Below are positions 1 through 7,290 of a stretch of 12,716 nt of DNA, one piece after another. A program made the translations under genes and the position numbers. The notes beneath the pieces were generated by a model that ran no database searches, had not been told where the DNA came from, and saw only the letters and a list, made by a program, of their open reading frames with translations. How positions within the stretch are numbered: position 1 is the stretch's first letter; the number at the start of each line of letters is the position of its first letter. The DNA comes from Pseudomonadota bacterium. GTDB lineage: Bacteria > Pseudomonadota > Gammaproteobacteria > Burkholderiales > Burkholderiaceae_D. The stretch lies in NCBI GenBank assembly GCA_018241865.1, contig JAFECY010000085.1, positions 1 to 12,716 on the forward strand, read 5' to 3'.

Positions 1-2479
1 CGGGAGCGAACGAAGACACGATCAGTGATACCGGCGCAGTAACCGACTTGTCACCACCCTCGTCTTTCCAGGTAGTGCGCATCGACAGGGAATCCTTGCC
101 GACCGGGATCGATACGCCCAGCGCCGGGCACAATTCCATGCCGACTGCCTTGACGGTATCGAACAGCGCAGCGTCCTGCCCCGGCTGGCCGCAAGCCGCC
201 ATCCAGTTGGCCGACAGCTTGATATCGGAAATGTCGGCAATCGACGCAGCGGCGATATTGGTGATCGCCTCGGCCACCGCCATGCGGCCGGAAGCGGCGG
301 CGTTGATGACCGCCAGCGGCGTGCGTTCGCCCATCGCCATCGCTTCGCCGCGATAGCCTTCAAAGCTCATGGTGGTGACCGCGCAATCGGCCACCGGCAC
401 TTGCCAGGGGCCGACCATCTGGTCGCGCACGGTGGTGGCACCGACAGTACGGTCGCCGATGGTAATCAGGAAGGACTTGTCGCCCACGGTCGGCAAGCGC
501 AGCACGCGCAGTGAAGCGTCTAGCAAATCGATGCCGGTCAAATCGACCGGCGGCAATGCGCGCTGCACATGTTGTACGTCGCGATGCATCTTGGGCGGCT
601 TGCCCAACAAAACTTCCATCGGCATATCGACCGGATAGTTGTCGTGCTGCGGATCGACCACTTTCAACTGACGTTCTTCGGTCGCGCTGCCAACCACGGC
701 AAACAGGCAGCGCTCGCGTTCGCAGAGGTACTGGAACTGTTCCAGCCGCTCCGGCGCAATCGCCAGCACATAGCGTTCTTGCGATTCGTTGCTCCAGATT
801 TCCTTGGGAGCCATGCCGGATTCTTCCAGCGGTATTTTGCGCAGATCGAACAAGGCGCCACGCTTGGCATCGTTGGTGATTTCGGGGAAAGCATTGGACA
901 AACCGCCCGCGCCGACATCATGAATCGACAGGATGGGATTGTCGTCGCCCATTGCCCAGCAGGCGTTGATGACTTCCTGCGCGCGCCGTTCCATTTCCGG
1001 GTTGCCGCGCTGAACCGAATCGAAATCGAGGTCGGCGGTGTTCGCGCCGGTCGTCATCGAAGACGCGGCGCTGCCGCCCATGCCGATGCGCATGCCGGGA
1101 CCGCCAAGCTGGATTAACAAACTGCCGACCGGCAGGTCGTTCTTCTTGGTGTGCTTGGCCGAGATATTGCCCATGCCGCCGGCGATCATGATCGGCTTGT
1201 GATAACCGGCGACTTGGCCGCCGACGTTCTGCTCATAGGTGCGGAAGTAACCGCCCAGGTTGGGACGGCCGAATTCATTGTTGAACGCCGCGCCGCCGAT
1301 GGGGCCGTCGATCATAATCTGTAGCGGCGAAGCAATACGGTCCGGCTTGCCGTAGATGGCGGCGCTGCCCGGCTCGCGTTGCGTCAGCGGCTCGGTGACG
1401 TCGCGGGCGTTTTCCCAAGCTTGCACCGCATGGGTAATCATCAGGTTGGAAACGGTGAAGCCGGTCAGGCCGGCCTTCGGTTTTGCACCGCGCCCGGTCG
1501 CGCCTTCGTCGCGAATTTCGCCACCCGCGCCAGTGGAAGCGCCTGGAAAAGGTGAAATCGCAGTCGGGTGGTTGTGCGTCTCCACCTTCATCAGAATGTG
1601 GGTCAGCTCTTCCGATGCCTCGTACACATTGCCGCTCATCGCACCGCGCGGATAGAAGCGCGATACGGTTGCGCCTTCGATGACCGAGGAGTTGTCGCTA
1701 TATGCCACCACCGTGCCCTTCGGCTGCAACTGGTGGGTATTTTTAATCATGGCGAACAGCGACTTGTCTTGCTTGACGCCGTCGATGGTCCAATCGGCAT
1801 TAAAAATTTTGTGACGGCAATGTTCGCTATTGGCTTGGGCAAACATCATCAACTCGACATCGGTCGGATTGCGCTTGGCTTGCGTGAAAGCGTTGACCAA
1901 GTAATCGATTTCGTCGTCCGATAACGCCAAACCGAGGTCGGTATTGGCCTGCTGCAGCGACGCTTTGCCGCCGGTCAGCACGTCAACGAAAGCCAGCGGC
2001 TTGGCTTCCAGTTCGCGGAACAGGCCAGCCGCGTCGTTGGCGCTACGCAGCACCGATTCGGTCATGCGATCGTGCAGCAGCGCCGCCACTTCATCCGTAT
2101 GCGCCAGTTTCTTCGCACCGCCCAGCAAGCCGGATTTCACCTGCACGAAATACACCACGCCGCGCTCGATGCGCTTGATATGCGCCATGCCGCAGTTGTG
2201 CGCAATATCGGTCGCCTTGCTGGCCCAAGGCGAAATCGTGCCGAAGCGCGGGATGACGACGAATTGCTCGCCCTCTTCCTTGCTATCGAAGACATCGCCA
2301 TAAGTCAGCAATGCTTTCAAACGCCCCACATCATCGTCGGCAAGCGCGTGTGCGGCATCGATGAAATGCAGGTAGCGCCCAGTGACGCCGGTGATGGCGG
2401 GATCGACCGCTTGCAGTTTCGACAAAAGACCTTGGGTACGGAAGGTGGACAGGGCGTTGGAGCCCGGCAGAATCAGCAT
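1..2479 (-). CDS. purL: Phosphoribosylformylglycinamidine synthase (FGAM synthase), N-terminal 826 codons, cut by window edge
   Basis: PurL converts FGAR, glutamine and ATP to FGAM, the fourth step of de novo purine synthesis, in the cytoplasm. The minus frame is open from an ATG at 2479 to the left edge, beginning [20 protein letters not shown] as in betaproteobacterial large-form PurL. The ATP/substrate-site motif ETHNHP is at residues 300-305, followed by [20 protein letters not shown] and EGATGRG. Further in are [32 protein letters not shown], and PVGKDSLSM at 792-800; the visible part ends [15 protein letters not shown]. These cover the N-terminal domain, the linker and most of the synthase core. 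Full-length proteins are about 1300 residues or slightly more, so the missing part should hold the rest of the synthase core and the C-terminal class I glutaminase. The places I translated by hand showed no frameshift. I see no good Shine-Dalgarno before the ATG, but the conserved N-terminus supports this start. Confidence 0.97.
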   Translation of the reverse strand, partial: MLILPGSNALSTFRTQGLLSKLQAVDPAITGVTGRYLHFIDAAHALADDDVGRLKALLTYGDVFDSKEEGEQFVVIPRFGTISPWASKATDIAHNCGMAHIKRIERGVVYFVQVKSGLLGGAKKLAHTDEVAALLHDRMTESVLRSANDAAGLFRELEAKPLAFVDVLTGGKASLQQANTDLGLALSDDEIDYLVNAFTQAKRNPTDVELMMFAQANSEHCRHKIFNADWTIDGVKQDKSLFAMIKNTHQLQPKGTVVAYSDNSSVIEGATVSRFYPRGAMSGNVYEASEELTHILMKVETHNHPTAISPFPGASTGAGGEIRDEGATGRGAKPKAGLTGFTVSNLMITHAVQAWENARDVTEPLTQREPGSAAIYGKPDRIASPLQIMIDGPIGGAAFNNEFGRPNLGGYFRTYEQNVGGQVAGYHKPIMIAGGMGNISAKHTKKNDLPVGSLLIQLGGPGMRIGMGGSAASSMTTGANTADLDFDSVQRGNPEMERRAQEVINACWAMGDDNPILSIHDVGAGGLSNAFPEITNDAKRGALFDLRKIPLEESGMAPKEIWSNESQERYVLAIAPERLEQFQYLCERERCLFAVVGSATEERQLKVVDPQHDNYPVDMPMEVLLGKPPKMHRDVQHVQRALPPVDLTGIDLLDASLRVLRLPTVGDKSFLITIGDRTVGATTVRDQMVGPWQVPVADCAVTTMSFEGYRGEAMAMGERTPLAVINAAASGRMAVAEAITNIAAASIADISDIKLSANWMAACGQPGQDAALFDTVKAVGMELCPALGVSIPVGKDSLSMRTTWKDEGGDKSVTAPVSLIVSSFAP

Positions 2480-2550
2480 GGCGAGAGCGGAATGGAGGCG
2501 GCAGTCGGGCGGGTTTGTCCGGCTTGCAGCGGGTTGAATCGGAAAGCGTG

Positions 2551-2556
2551 ATTATA
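2551..2556 (-). promoter_or_regulatory. Candidate -10 element of the purL promoter
   Basis: A perfect TATAAT reads on the minus strand in the 103-bp gap between the glycosyltransferase stop and the purL ATG. Transcription would start near 2544 and leave a leader of roughly 65 nt. No convincing -35 hexamer lies 16-18 bp upstream (the bases there are GC-rich) and there is no TGn extension, so an activator or a weak promoter is possible. I see no PurR-like palindrome in the gap. The call rests on the -10 match and position only. Confidence 0.4.
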
Positions 2557-2582
2557 CCGCGAGCCGGCCTCGGCACCGCTCC

Positions 2583-4280
2583 CTAGCGACTGGTTTGATT
2601 GATGAAAATCCAGCTATCGCCGATGCGTTTTTCACTCTTGAAGCGGGCGAAATGCGGGTCGGCCTCGAAATCCTTGCGCGTCGCATCCAGCACCACCACC
2701 GCAAGCGGCTTGGTTTCCGCCCGTTTGGCGATGGTGGCAGCGGAAACCATGATTTCATTGCGGCGCAGTTTGTTGCCCCAGTACAGATCATTGCTGACGC
2801 TGTCGATCACGCCGACCGGCTGCTTCAAATAGAACGGCAGTGAAGATTGCTTCTCGAATTCGCGATACAGGTACACCTCGCGCTCTGGCAACTTGGTCTG
2901 CAGGTACGTAGCAGTCTGCTTAGTCGATATCCAAGGCTCCAGCGCCAGCAATACCGCCAGCAACGCTCCGGTGATCCACAGCGGCAACGTCAAATACGCC
3001 AGCACACCGATGCGTGGCAAGCGCCATGCCACGACCGCGCTCAGCAAGCCCAACACGGCGATGCCGACCAGCATACCGATGACGAATGGCGTCTGCGCCA
3101 TGCCAAGAATGCGCAGCCCTTCGTGCACTGCCATCTTCGCTGCCGCGCCGATGGCAGCCAAGGCCAACAAGGCAACAAGCAAGCCGGGCAACACCCGCCC
3201 CGCTATCGTCAAACCATTTCTGTCCTCGACGGCCAACGCCAGATGCAAGGCCGCGAACGGCATCACTGCCACCAGATAGTAATTCGCCTTGGCGCTGGAA
3301 ATCGAAAAAAACAGCAGCGGCATCAACCACGCCAGCCAAAGGAAGCTACGCAAATGCGGCAGCTCAGGCTCTAGCGTCTGCCGCTTGCGTGCCAGCATTC
3401 CCAATAGAAGCAAAGACCACGGGAACAGATAGAGCAGCATGCGCGGCAAGTAATACCACCACGGTCCGCTGTAATAATCATGCGGTTCACGCTGGCCGAG
3501 GAAGCGCAGCACATGCTCGTTGATGAAATAAAACCAAGCGAAAATCGGCTCGACCATGCTGGCAGCCACATGCCAAGGCACGGCGATGACGAGGAATACC
3601 AACAATGCCCACGGTTCCAGACATTGGATGACATCGCGCCAGATCGCCGCCGGACTGCGGCTGACAAGGATGCGCCACGACACCAGAACCAGTCCGAACA
3701 GAATCAACGCCACCAGTCCCTTGGCGAGCAAGGCCAGCGCGAGACAGGCGTAAGACCAGCGCAGATGTGCGGCGCGTTGGTGCAGGAAATAAAGATAAGC
3801 ATGCATCAGCGCCGCCGTTAGCAGCGCGGTCAGCAGCATGTCGAACATCAACACGCGCGACATCGCCGTCACGCCGATACCGCTGACGAAGACAATCGCC
3901 GCCAGCCGTCCCGCCTGCGGCCGCGCCAGCGTACGGCCGAACCACAGCAGCAGCGCAACGCAAGCCAGCGAAGACAAAGCCGGCACCAATCGCGCCGACC
4001 ATTCCGACACGCCGAACACAGCGAACGATAGCGCCGTCAACCAGTACAGCAAAGGCGGCTTCTCCATGTAAGGCAAGCCGTTCAGATGTGGAATGATCCA
4101 AGCACGCCAGTCGTGTGCCGCCAGCATCTCGCGCGGGATTTCCGCGTACAGACCTTCGTTGTTATCGAGAATGGCGGAGCTGCCGAGCAAGGCCAGCACG
4201 CACAACAGCGCGACCGCCCAGACCAGCCAGAGCGGAATGCGAAGCCTGCGAAATTCCTTGATTTCCCTGCCGTGATCCAT
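2583..4280 (-). CDS. ArnT/PMT-like membrane glycosyltransferase (GT-C fold, family 39/83 type), 565 aa
   Basis: This is a polytopic inner-membrane protein that probably transfers a sugar from an undecaprenyl-phosphate carrier to an envelope acceptor such as lipid A, a glycan or a protein. After the first membrane helix (about residues 16-36), the first periplasmic loop reads DNNEGLYAEIPREML (39-53), the acidic GT-C signature, then WIIPHLNGLPYMEKPPLLYW (61-80), matching the DETRYAEISREML and FEKP region of ArnT. The family signature HVLRFLGQREPHDYYSGPWWYYLP sits in the middle. About ten more hydrophobic segments follow, and a soluble C-terminal domain ends SWIFINQTSR. Length is close to ArnT (about 550). 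I chose the ATG at 4280; the frame stays open upstream to a TTG at 4355, but those 25 extra residues are basic, Cys-rich and unlike the family. No other arn or lipid A genes are nearby, so donor and acceptor are unknown. Fold-level call is firm; true ArnT activity is not shown. Confidence 0.85.
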   Translation of the reverse strand: MDHGREIKEFRRLRIPLWLVWAVALLCVLALLGSSAILDNNEGLYAEIPREMLAAHDWRAWIIPHLNGLPYMEKPPLLYWLTALSFAVFGVSEWSARLVPALSSLACVALLLWFGRTLARPQAGRLAAIVFVSGIGVTAMSRVLMFDMLLTALLTAALMHAYLYFLHQRAAHLRWSYACLALALLAKGLVALILFGLVLVSWRILVSRSPAAIWRDVIQCLEPWALLVFLVIAVPWHVAASMVEPIFAWFYFINEHVLRFLGQREPHDYYSGPWWYYLPRMLLYLFPWSLLLLGMLARKRQTLEPELPHLRSFLWLAWLMPLLFFSISSAKANYYLVAVMPFAALHLALAVEDRNGLTIAGRVLPGLLVALLALAAIGAAAKMAVHEGLRILGMAQTPFVIGMLVGIAVLGLLSAVVAWRLPRIGVLAYLTLPLWITGALLAVLLALEPWISTKQTATYLQTKLPEREVYLYREFEKQSSLPFYLKQPVGVIDSVSNDLYWGNKLRRNEIMVSAATIAKRAETKPLAVVVLDATRKDFEADPHFARFKSEKRIGDSWIFINQTSR

Positions 4281-4284
4281 CGGT

Positions 4285-4347
4285 ATCTTGTCTGCGGGTG
4301 AAAAAGCATGGCATTTTCTCACGAACCGAGCGCACCGCAGACAAGAT
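4285..4347. repeat. Perfect 13-bp inverted repeat in the divergent promoter region
   Basis: ATCTTGTCTGCGG at 4285-4297 is repeated as its exact reverse complement, CCGCAGACAAGAT, at 4335-4347. The arms are separated by 37 bp, and with one bulged base the match continues two bases inward. The left arm begins five bases upstream of the glycosyltransferase ATG. It could be a pair of binding sites for a dimeric regulator or, in the glycosyltransferase mRNA, a long-loop hairpin close to the ribosome-binding region. Neither role is shown. Confidence 0.6.
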
Positions 4348-4397
4348 CGAACCAATCACCGCATGCAATCCGTGTCACAAATCCACAGCCTCCGGCA

Positions 4398-4406
4398 TGC
4401 TATAGT
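4398..4406 (+). promoter_or_regulatory. Candidate extended -10 promoter for dadA
   Basis: TGC TATAGT matches the extended -10 form (TGn TATAAT with one mismatch) on the plus strand, about 55 bp before the dadA GTG. No good -35 lies 16-18 bp upstream, as is usual for extended -10 promoters. A start near 4413 would give a leader of about 48 nt that is rich in CG repeats. This is inferred from motif and position only. Confidence 0.35.
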
Positions 4407-4460
4407 CGCACCTCTTCGCGCGCGGCATTGCTCGCGCAACAGCCTTGACAAATTATTGAC

Positions 4461-5714
4461 GTGACACAAAAGCAGATTGCAGTAATTGGCGGTGGCGTCA
4501 TCGGCGTTTGTACCGCCTACTTCCTCGCCGAAGCCGGACATCAAGTGGTGCTGGTCGAGCGCCTCAGTAACGTCGCCGAAAAAGCCAGTTTCGGCAATGC
4601 CGGCGTGGTCGCTCCCGGCTATGTCATGCCTTGGGCCGCGCCCGGCATGCCGAAAAAAATCCTGTCTTACCTATTTAAATCGGAAGCGCCGGTGTTGCTG
4701 AAGCCGACGCTCGACCGCGCGCTGTGGCGCTGGGTGCGGATGTGGCTGGCCGAATGCGAGATCGACCGTTTCCGCATCAACAAAGCGCGCATGCAGCGCA
4801 TCGCTCTCTACAGCCGCGATGTGCTAGGTCAATTGCGCCAGCATTACCAGCTTGAATACGAACAGACCCAAGGCTATCTGCAACTGTTCCGCACCGAACT
4901 CGATGTGCAGATGGCGCAACCGGCGCTCGCCATGCTGGCCGAAAACAATGTCACGCACCAGATGGTCGATGCCGACCAAGCGCGCATCATCGAACCGGCG
5001 CTATCGAAAAACACGCCGTTGGCCGGCGGCCTGTACTTGCCGAATGACGAAGCTGGCAACTGCCCGCTGTTCGCCAAGCAGTTACGCGGCATCGCGCAAG
5101 GCATGGGCGTGGAATTTTATTTCGGCAGCGAGGTAACGTCCATCGCGCCGGAAGGCAATCGCATCAGCTTCCGCATCGACGAGCGTGACTTCAGCGCCGA
5201 CGCCGTGGTAGTCGCCGCCGGCATCGACAGCACCCGCCTGCTGGCGCCGCTCGGCATCAAGGTGCCGCTCTATCCGATTAAAGGCTACGCCGCGACAGCG
5301 GCAATCCGCAACTACGAAGACGCACCCAATGGCGCATTGATGGACGAATCCTTCAAAGTCGCCATCACCCGCATGGGCAGCCGCATCCGCATCGCCGGCA
5401 TGGCCGAACTCGGCTCCACCACGCCCGCGCTGCACGCCGCCGCTCTGCGTACTTTGGCCAAGGTTGGCGAAGACTGGTTCCCCGACGCCGCCAACTACAA
5501 CACCGCCAACTTCTGGTCCGGCGTGCGGCCGATGCTACCGGACGGCCCGCCCTTATTGGGCGCAACACCGATCAAAAATCTTTACATCAACATCGGCCAC
5601 GGCTCGACCGGCTGGGCAATGGCTGCGGGCAGTGGATTGGTGCTGGCCGATATCGTTTCCGGGCGCGTGCCGGAAATCGACATGGATGGATTGACGCTGG
5701 CGCGTTACGGTTGA
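4461..5714 (+). CDS. dadA: D-amino acid dehydrogenase (DadA type), FAD-dependent, 417 aa
   Basis: This enzyme oxidatively deaminates D-amino acids such as D-alanine to 2-oxo acids and ammonia, passing electrons to the respiratory chain at the inner membrane. The N-terminus is an FAD-binding Rossmann fold, IAVIGGGVIGVCTAYFLAEAG, with GxGxxG at residues 10-15 and the ribose-binding acidic residue at E33. The DadA-typical segments KASFGNAGVVAPGYVMPWAAPGMP, the GLYLPNDEAGNCPLFAKQL region, and a C-terminal GHGSTGWAMAAGSGLVLADIVSG are all present. E. coli DadA is slightly longer (432). The start must be the GTG at 4461, because an in-frame TGA lies at 4446-4448; no Shine-Dalgarno is visible. No alanine racemase gene (dadX) adjoins it, so it is not in the classical dad operon here. 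A paralogous D-amino acid oxidoreductase with another substrate range is possible. Confidence 0.9.
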   Translation: MTQKQIAVIGGGVIGVCTAYFLAEAGHQVVLVERLSNVAEKASFGNAGVVAPGYVMPWAAPGMPKKILSYLFKSEAPVLLKPTLDRALWRWVRMWLAECEIDRFRINKARMQRIALYSRDVLGQLRQHYQLEYEQTQGYLQLFRTELDVQMAQPALAMLAENNVTHQMVDADQARIIEPALSKNTPLAGGLYLPNDEAGNCPLFAKQLRGIAQGMGVEFYFGSEVTSIAPEGNRISFRIDERDFSADAVVVAAGIDSTRLLAPLGIKVPLYPIKGYAATAAIRNYEDAPNGALMDESFKVAITRMGSRIRIAGMAELGSTTPALHAAALRTLAKVGEDWFPDAANYNTANFWSGVRPMLPDGPPLLGATPIKNLYINIGHGSTGWAMAAGSGLVLADIVSGRVPEIDMDGLTLARYG

Positions 5715-5838
5715 GCGGTCTTCGACTCAGAGCGCAAGAAATTCATTTTTGATTTCTGCCGACAGTAGGCGCTTGATGACCCAAGCGCAGAATCCCACGG
5801 TAATCGGTGCCGACAAAACGCGTGGTTTACTCGCTGCT
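5715..5838. other. Intergenic region between convergent genes with two weak hairpins
   Basis: Two inverted repeats lie between the dadA stop and the stop of the facing gene. GCGCTTG at 5769-5775 pairs with CAAGCGC at 5782-5788 across a 6-nt loop. GCAAGAAAT at 5734-5742 pairs with ATTTCTGC at 5752-5759 with one bulge. Neither has a T-tract on either side, so a classical intrinsic terminator is not supported. They may still protect mRNA ends. I see nothing else here. Confidence 0.4.
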
Positions 5839-7092
5839 TTACCCCGCTTTTCTGGCGTCTATCAGCTCACCATTTTCTTCAAACTGAAGGTACAGGCGAA
5901 TTGGCTGGTCGTGTTCTAGCAAATTATCGCTGTGAATTACACGCTCTGAGCTTTCTCTCACTTTGCTCTCCAAACTCTCGACAACGATCATGCACTTGCT
6001 ATTGAGGTTCTTCTCGCGAATTTCTAGTGTACTATTTTTGTTCCAAAATGCTTTTACATCAGCAATCTCATTTTTCAGATTTTTTTCAAGATGCGGTGCG
6101 AGACCCAAAAAAGAATCGATGGATTTTTGAATGCTGGCTCGGCGAGCCATCTTAAGCTCGGGATCGCCCGGAAACAGTGACAAAACATGCCAAGCCGCAA
6201 TTCTGGTCTTCAGACAAAGCGACATATCTCCAGCAACATCATCAAGTTCGGATATTTTCTTTCCAATGTCGTTTGTAAGCTCTTTTGTGCCGAATTTTTC
6301 TATGTGTTCAACTTTTTTGTCGATCCTCTGGCTACATTCTATTTCGAGATGATGTTGGATTTCGAGCAAATCACGCTCGCAGCTCTCCAGATTGATCCTT
6401 GATGAATCTGGAAGGTCGCCTCCTTTGATGGCCAAATAAATTTGCCCAAGATAATCATAGGTTGCCAGCACTCGTGATTTTCTCTGGTTTGCAAGGAATT
6501 GGGAGATGTGCTGAATCCCCTCCTTGATTTCGTCAAGTTTTCTGCTGATATCTGCAAGATGCTTCTGGGCGACAACAACGGATGCGATTTGCCAGATTGC
6601 AGCTGCGTTGATCATGTTCTGAAGATTATTCAACTCGAAAAGATGAGCTTGTTCCACAATGTTTTTGCCATTCATTGCGAATGCCCGCAGACCATTCCCA
6701 TCTGCTGCTCGAACTAAATCGCCATTGATGACGACTTCCATTATTTTTTTCCCAGACGCCTCACCAGCCACCAACAAGGAAGGTGCCGCCTGACACAAGG
6801 CGCTTAAGCGGCTAATGTTTTTATCGCTTTTTACATCTAACGGCTGGGCTTTTGCGAAGTTATTGATTGCTGAAATCGCTTCAATCGTCACGAGTGGTGA
6901 AGCTGGATTGCTTCCAATCACAATTCGATTCAGAAGTACGGGCACGGGTTGCTGATTTTCTGGTACGTCTGGCTCCTGTTCTGGAATCAGAACTGCCGAT
7001 CTTTGAGAAAGGTCTTTTCCCTTGCGGAAAATTACCCAAGCCACTGTGATAAGCAGCAACAAACCCAACCAGCTAAAAATATTGATATCCAT
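5839..7092 (-). CDS. Unknown AT-rich membrane-anchored helical protein, 417 aa
   Basis: I do not recognise this protein. It opens MDINIFSWLGLLLLITVAWV with one membrane helix (about residues 6-22), followed by a basic RKGKDLSQR stop-transfer stretch. This suggests an N-terminal anchor with a cytoplasmic body. A Pro/Gln/Glu-rich linker (37-52) leads to a compact region with MEVVINGDLVRAADGNGLRAF (118-138). Next is a hydrophobic amphipathic segment NLQNMINAAAIWQIASVVVAQ (156-176) running into a likely coiled coil, KHLADISRKLDEIKEGIQHISQFL (177-200). The rest is charged and mostly helical. Base composition differs sharply from its neighbours: two hand-counted 60-base samples were 20 and 21 G+C, against 40 in a sample of the nnr gene. 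This suggests acquired DNA. The ATG at 7092 is preferred; an upstream ATG at 7245 is in frame and would add 51 residues with a second hydrophobic segment, but a plausible promoter lies inside that extension. It faces dadA and is divergent from nnr, so it is probably a single-gene unit. Confidence 0.75.
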   Translation of the reverse strand: MDINIFSWLGLLLLITVAWVIFRKGKDLSQRSAVLIPEQEPDVPENQQPVPVLLNRIVIGSNPASPLVTIEAISAINNFAKAQPLDVKSDKNISRLSALCQAAPSLLVAGEASGKKIMEVVINGDLVRAADGNGLRAFAMNGKNIVEQAHLFELNNLQNMINAAAIWQIASVVVAQKHLADISRKLDEIKEGIQHISQFLANQRKSRVLATYDYLGQIYLAIKGGDLPDSSRINLESCERDLLEIQHHLEIECSQRIDKKVEHIEKFGTKELTNDIGKKISELDDVAGDMSLCLKTRIAAWHVLSLFPGDPELKMARRASIQKSIDSFLGLAPHLEKNLKNEIADVKAFWNKNSTLEIREKNLNSKCMIVVESLESKVRESSERVIHSDNLLEHDQPIRLYLQFEENGELIDARKAG

Positions 7093-7188
7093 AATTTGCC
7101 GCCAACTTTGGAAACAGGGGATGCCAAATGCCGAAATATCAGTCGCCTTAATTCCCGACTTCTGAGTAACAGCAAAAAACCTCACGCA

Positions 7189-7216
7189 TTTATACCAGCT
7201 TAATATCACATGAGAA
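7189..7216 (-). promoter_or_regulatory. Candidate promoter for the unknown membrane-anchored gene
   Basis: On the minus strand TTCTCA (7216-7211, four of six matches to TTGACA) is followed after 16 bp by TATAAA (7194-7189) with an extended -10 TGG directly before it. Transcription would start near 7182, giving a leader of about 90 nt to the ATG at 7092. If real, it places the longer start at 7245 upstream of the transcript and so favours the shorter protein. Confidence 0.4.
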
Positions 7217-7290
7217 AGCCACAAACCTATCAGCAGCATTCCCATCCCGCAATGGCATAATCCTCACATTCTCCGCCCATCGCAAGCCCC

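Noticed and set aside
3487..4101. 204-residue open frame on the minus strand inside the glycosyltransferase gene
   Set aside because: It is a shifted frame of the glycosyltransferase, which has clear family motifs in the other frame.
4281..4355. Longer glycosyltransferase starting at TTG 4355
   Set aside because: The added 25 residues are basic and Cys-rich, lack a ribosome-binding site, and would place the 13-bp inverted repeat inside coding sequence; ATG 4280 gives a normal family N-terminus.
4417..4437. CG-rich partial inverted repeat in the dadA leader
   Set aside because: Pairing is mostly alternating CG and is not distinctive in GC-rich DNA.
4445..4450. Consensus -35 hexamer TTGACA just before dadA
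   Set aside because: A -10 placed 17 bp downstream would fall inside the dadA coding sequence and none is visible; it overlaps the in-frame TGA and is probably chance.
5769..5788. 7-bp hairpin between dadA and the facing gene, considered as a terminator
   Set aside because: No T-tract follows on either strand, so only a weak hairpin can be claimed.
5725..7167. Inverted 7-mer ACTCAGA flanking the AT-rich gene (5725-5731 and 7161-7167), considered as insertion ends
   Set aside because: Seven bases is within chance over such intervals, the arms do not extend, and no transposase or target-site duplication is seen.
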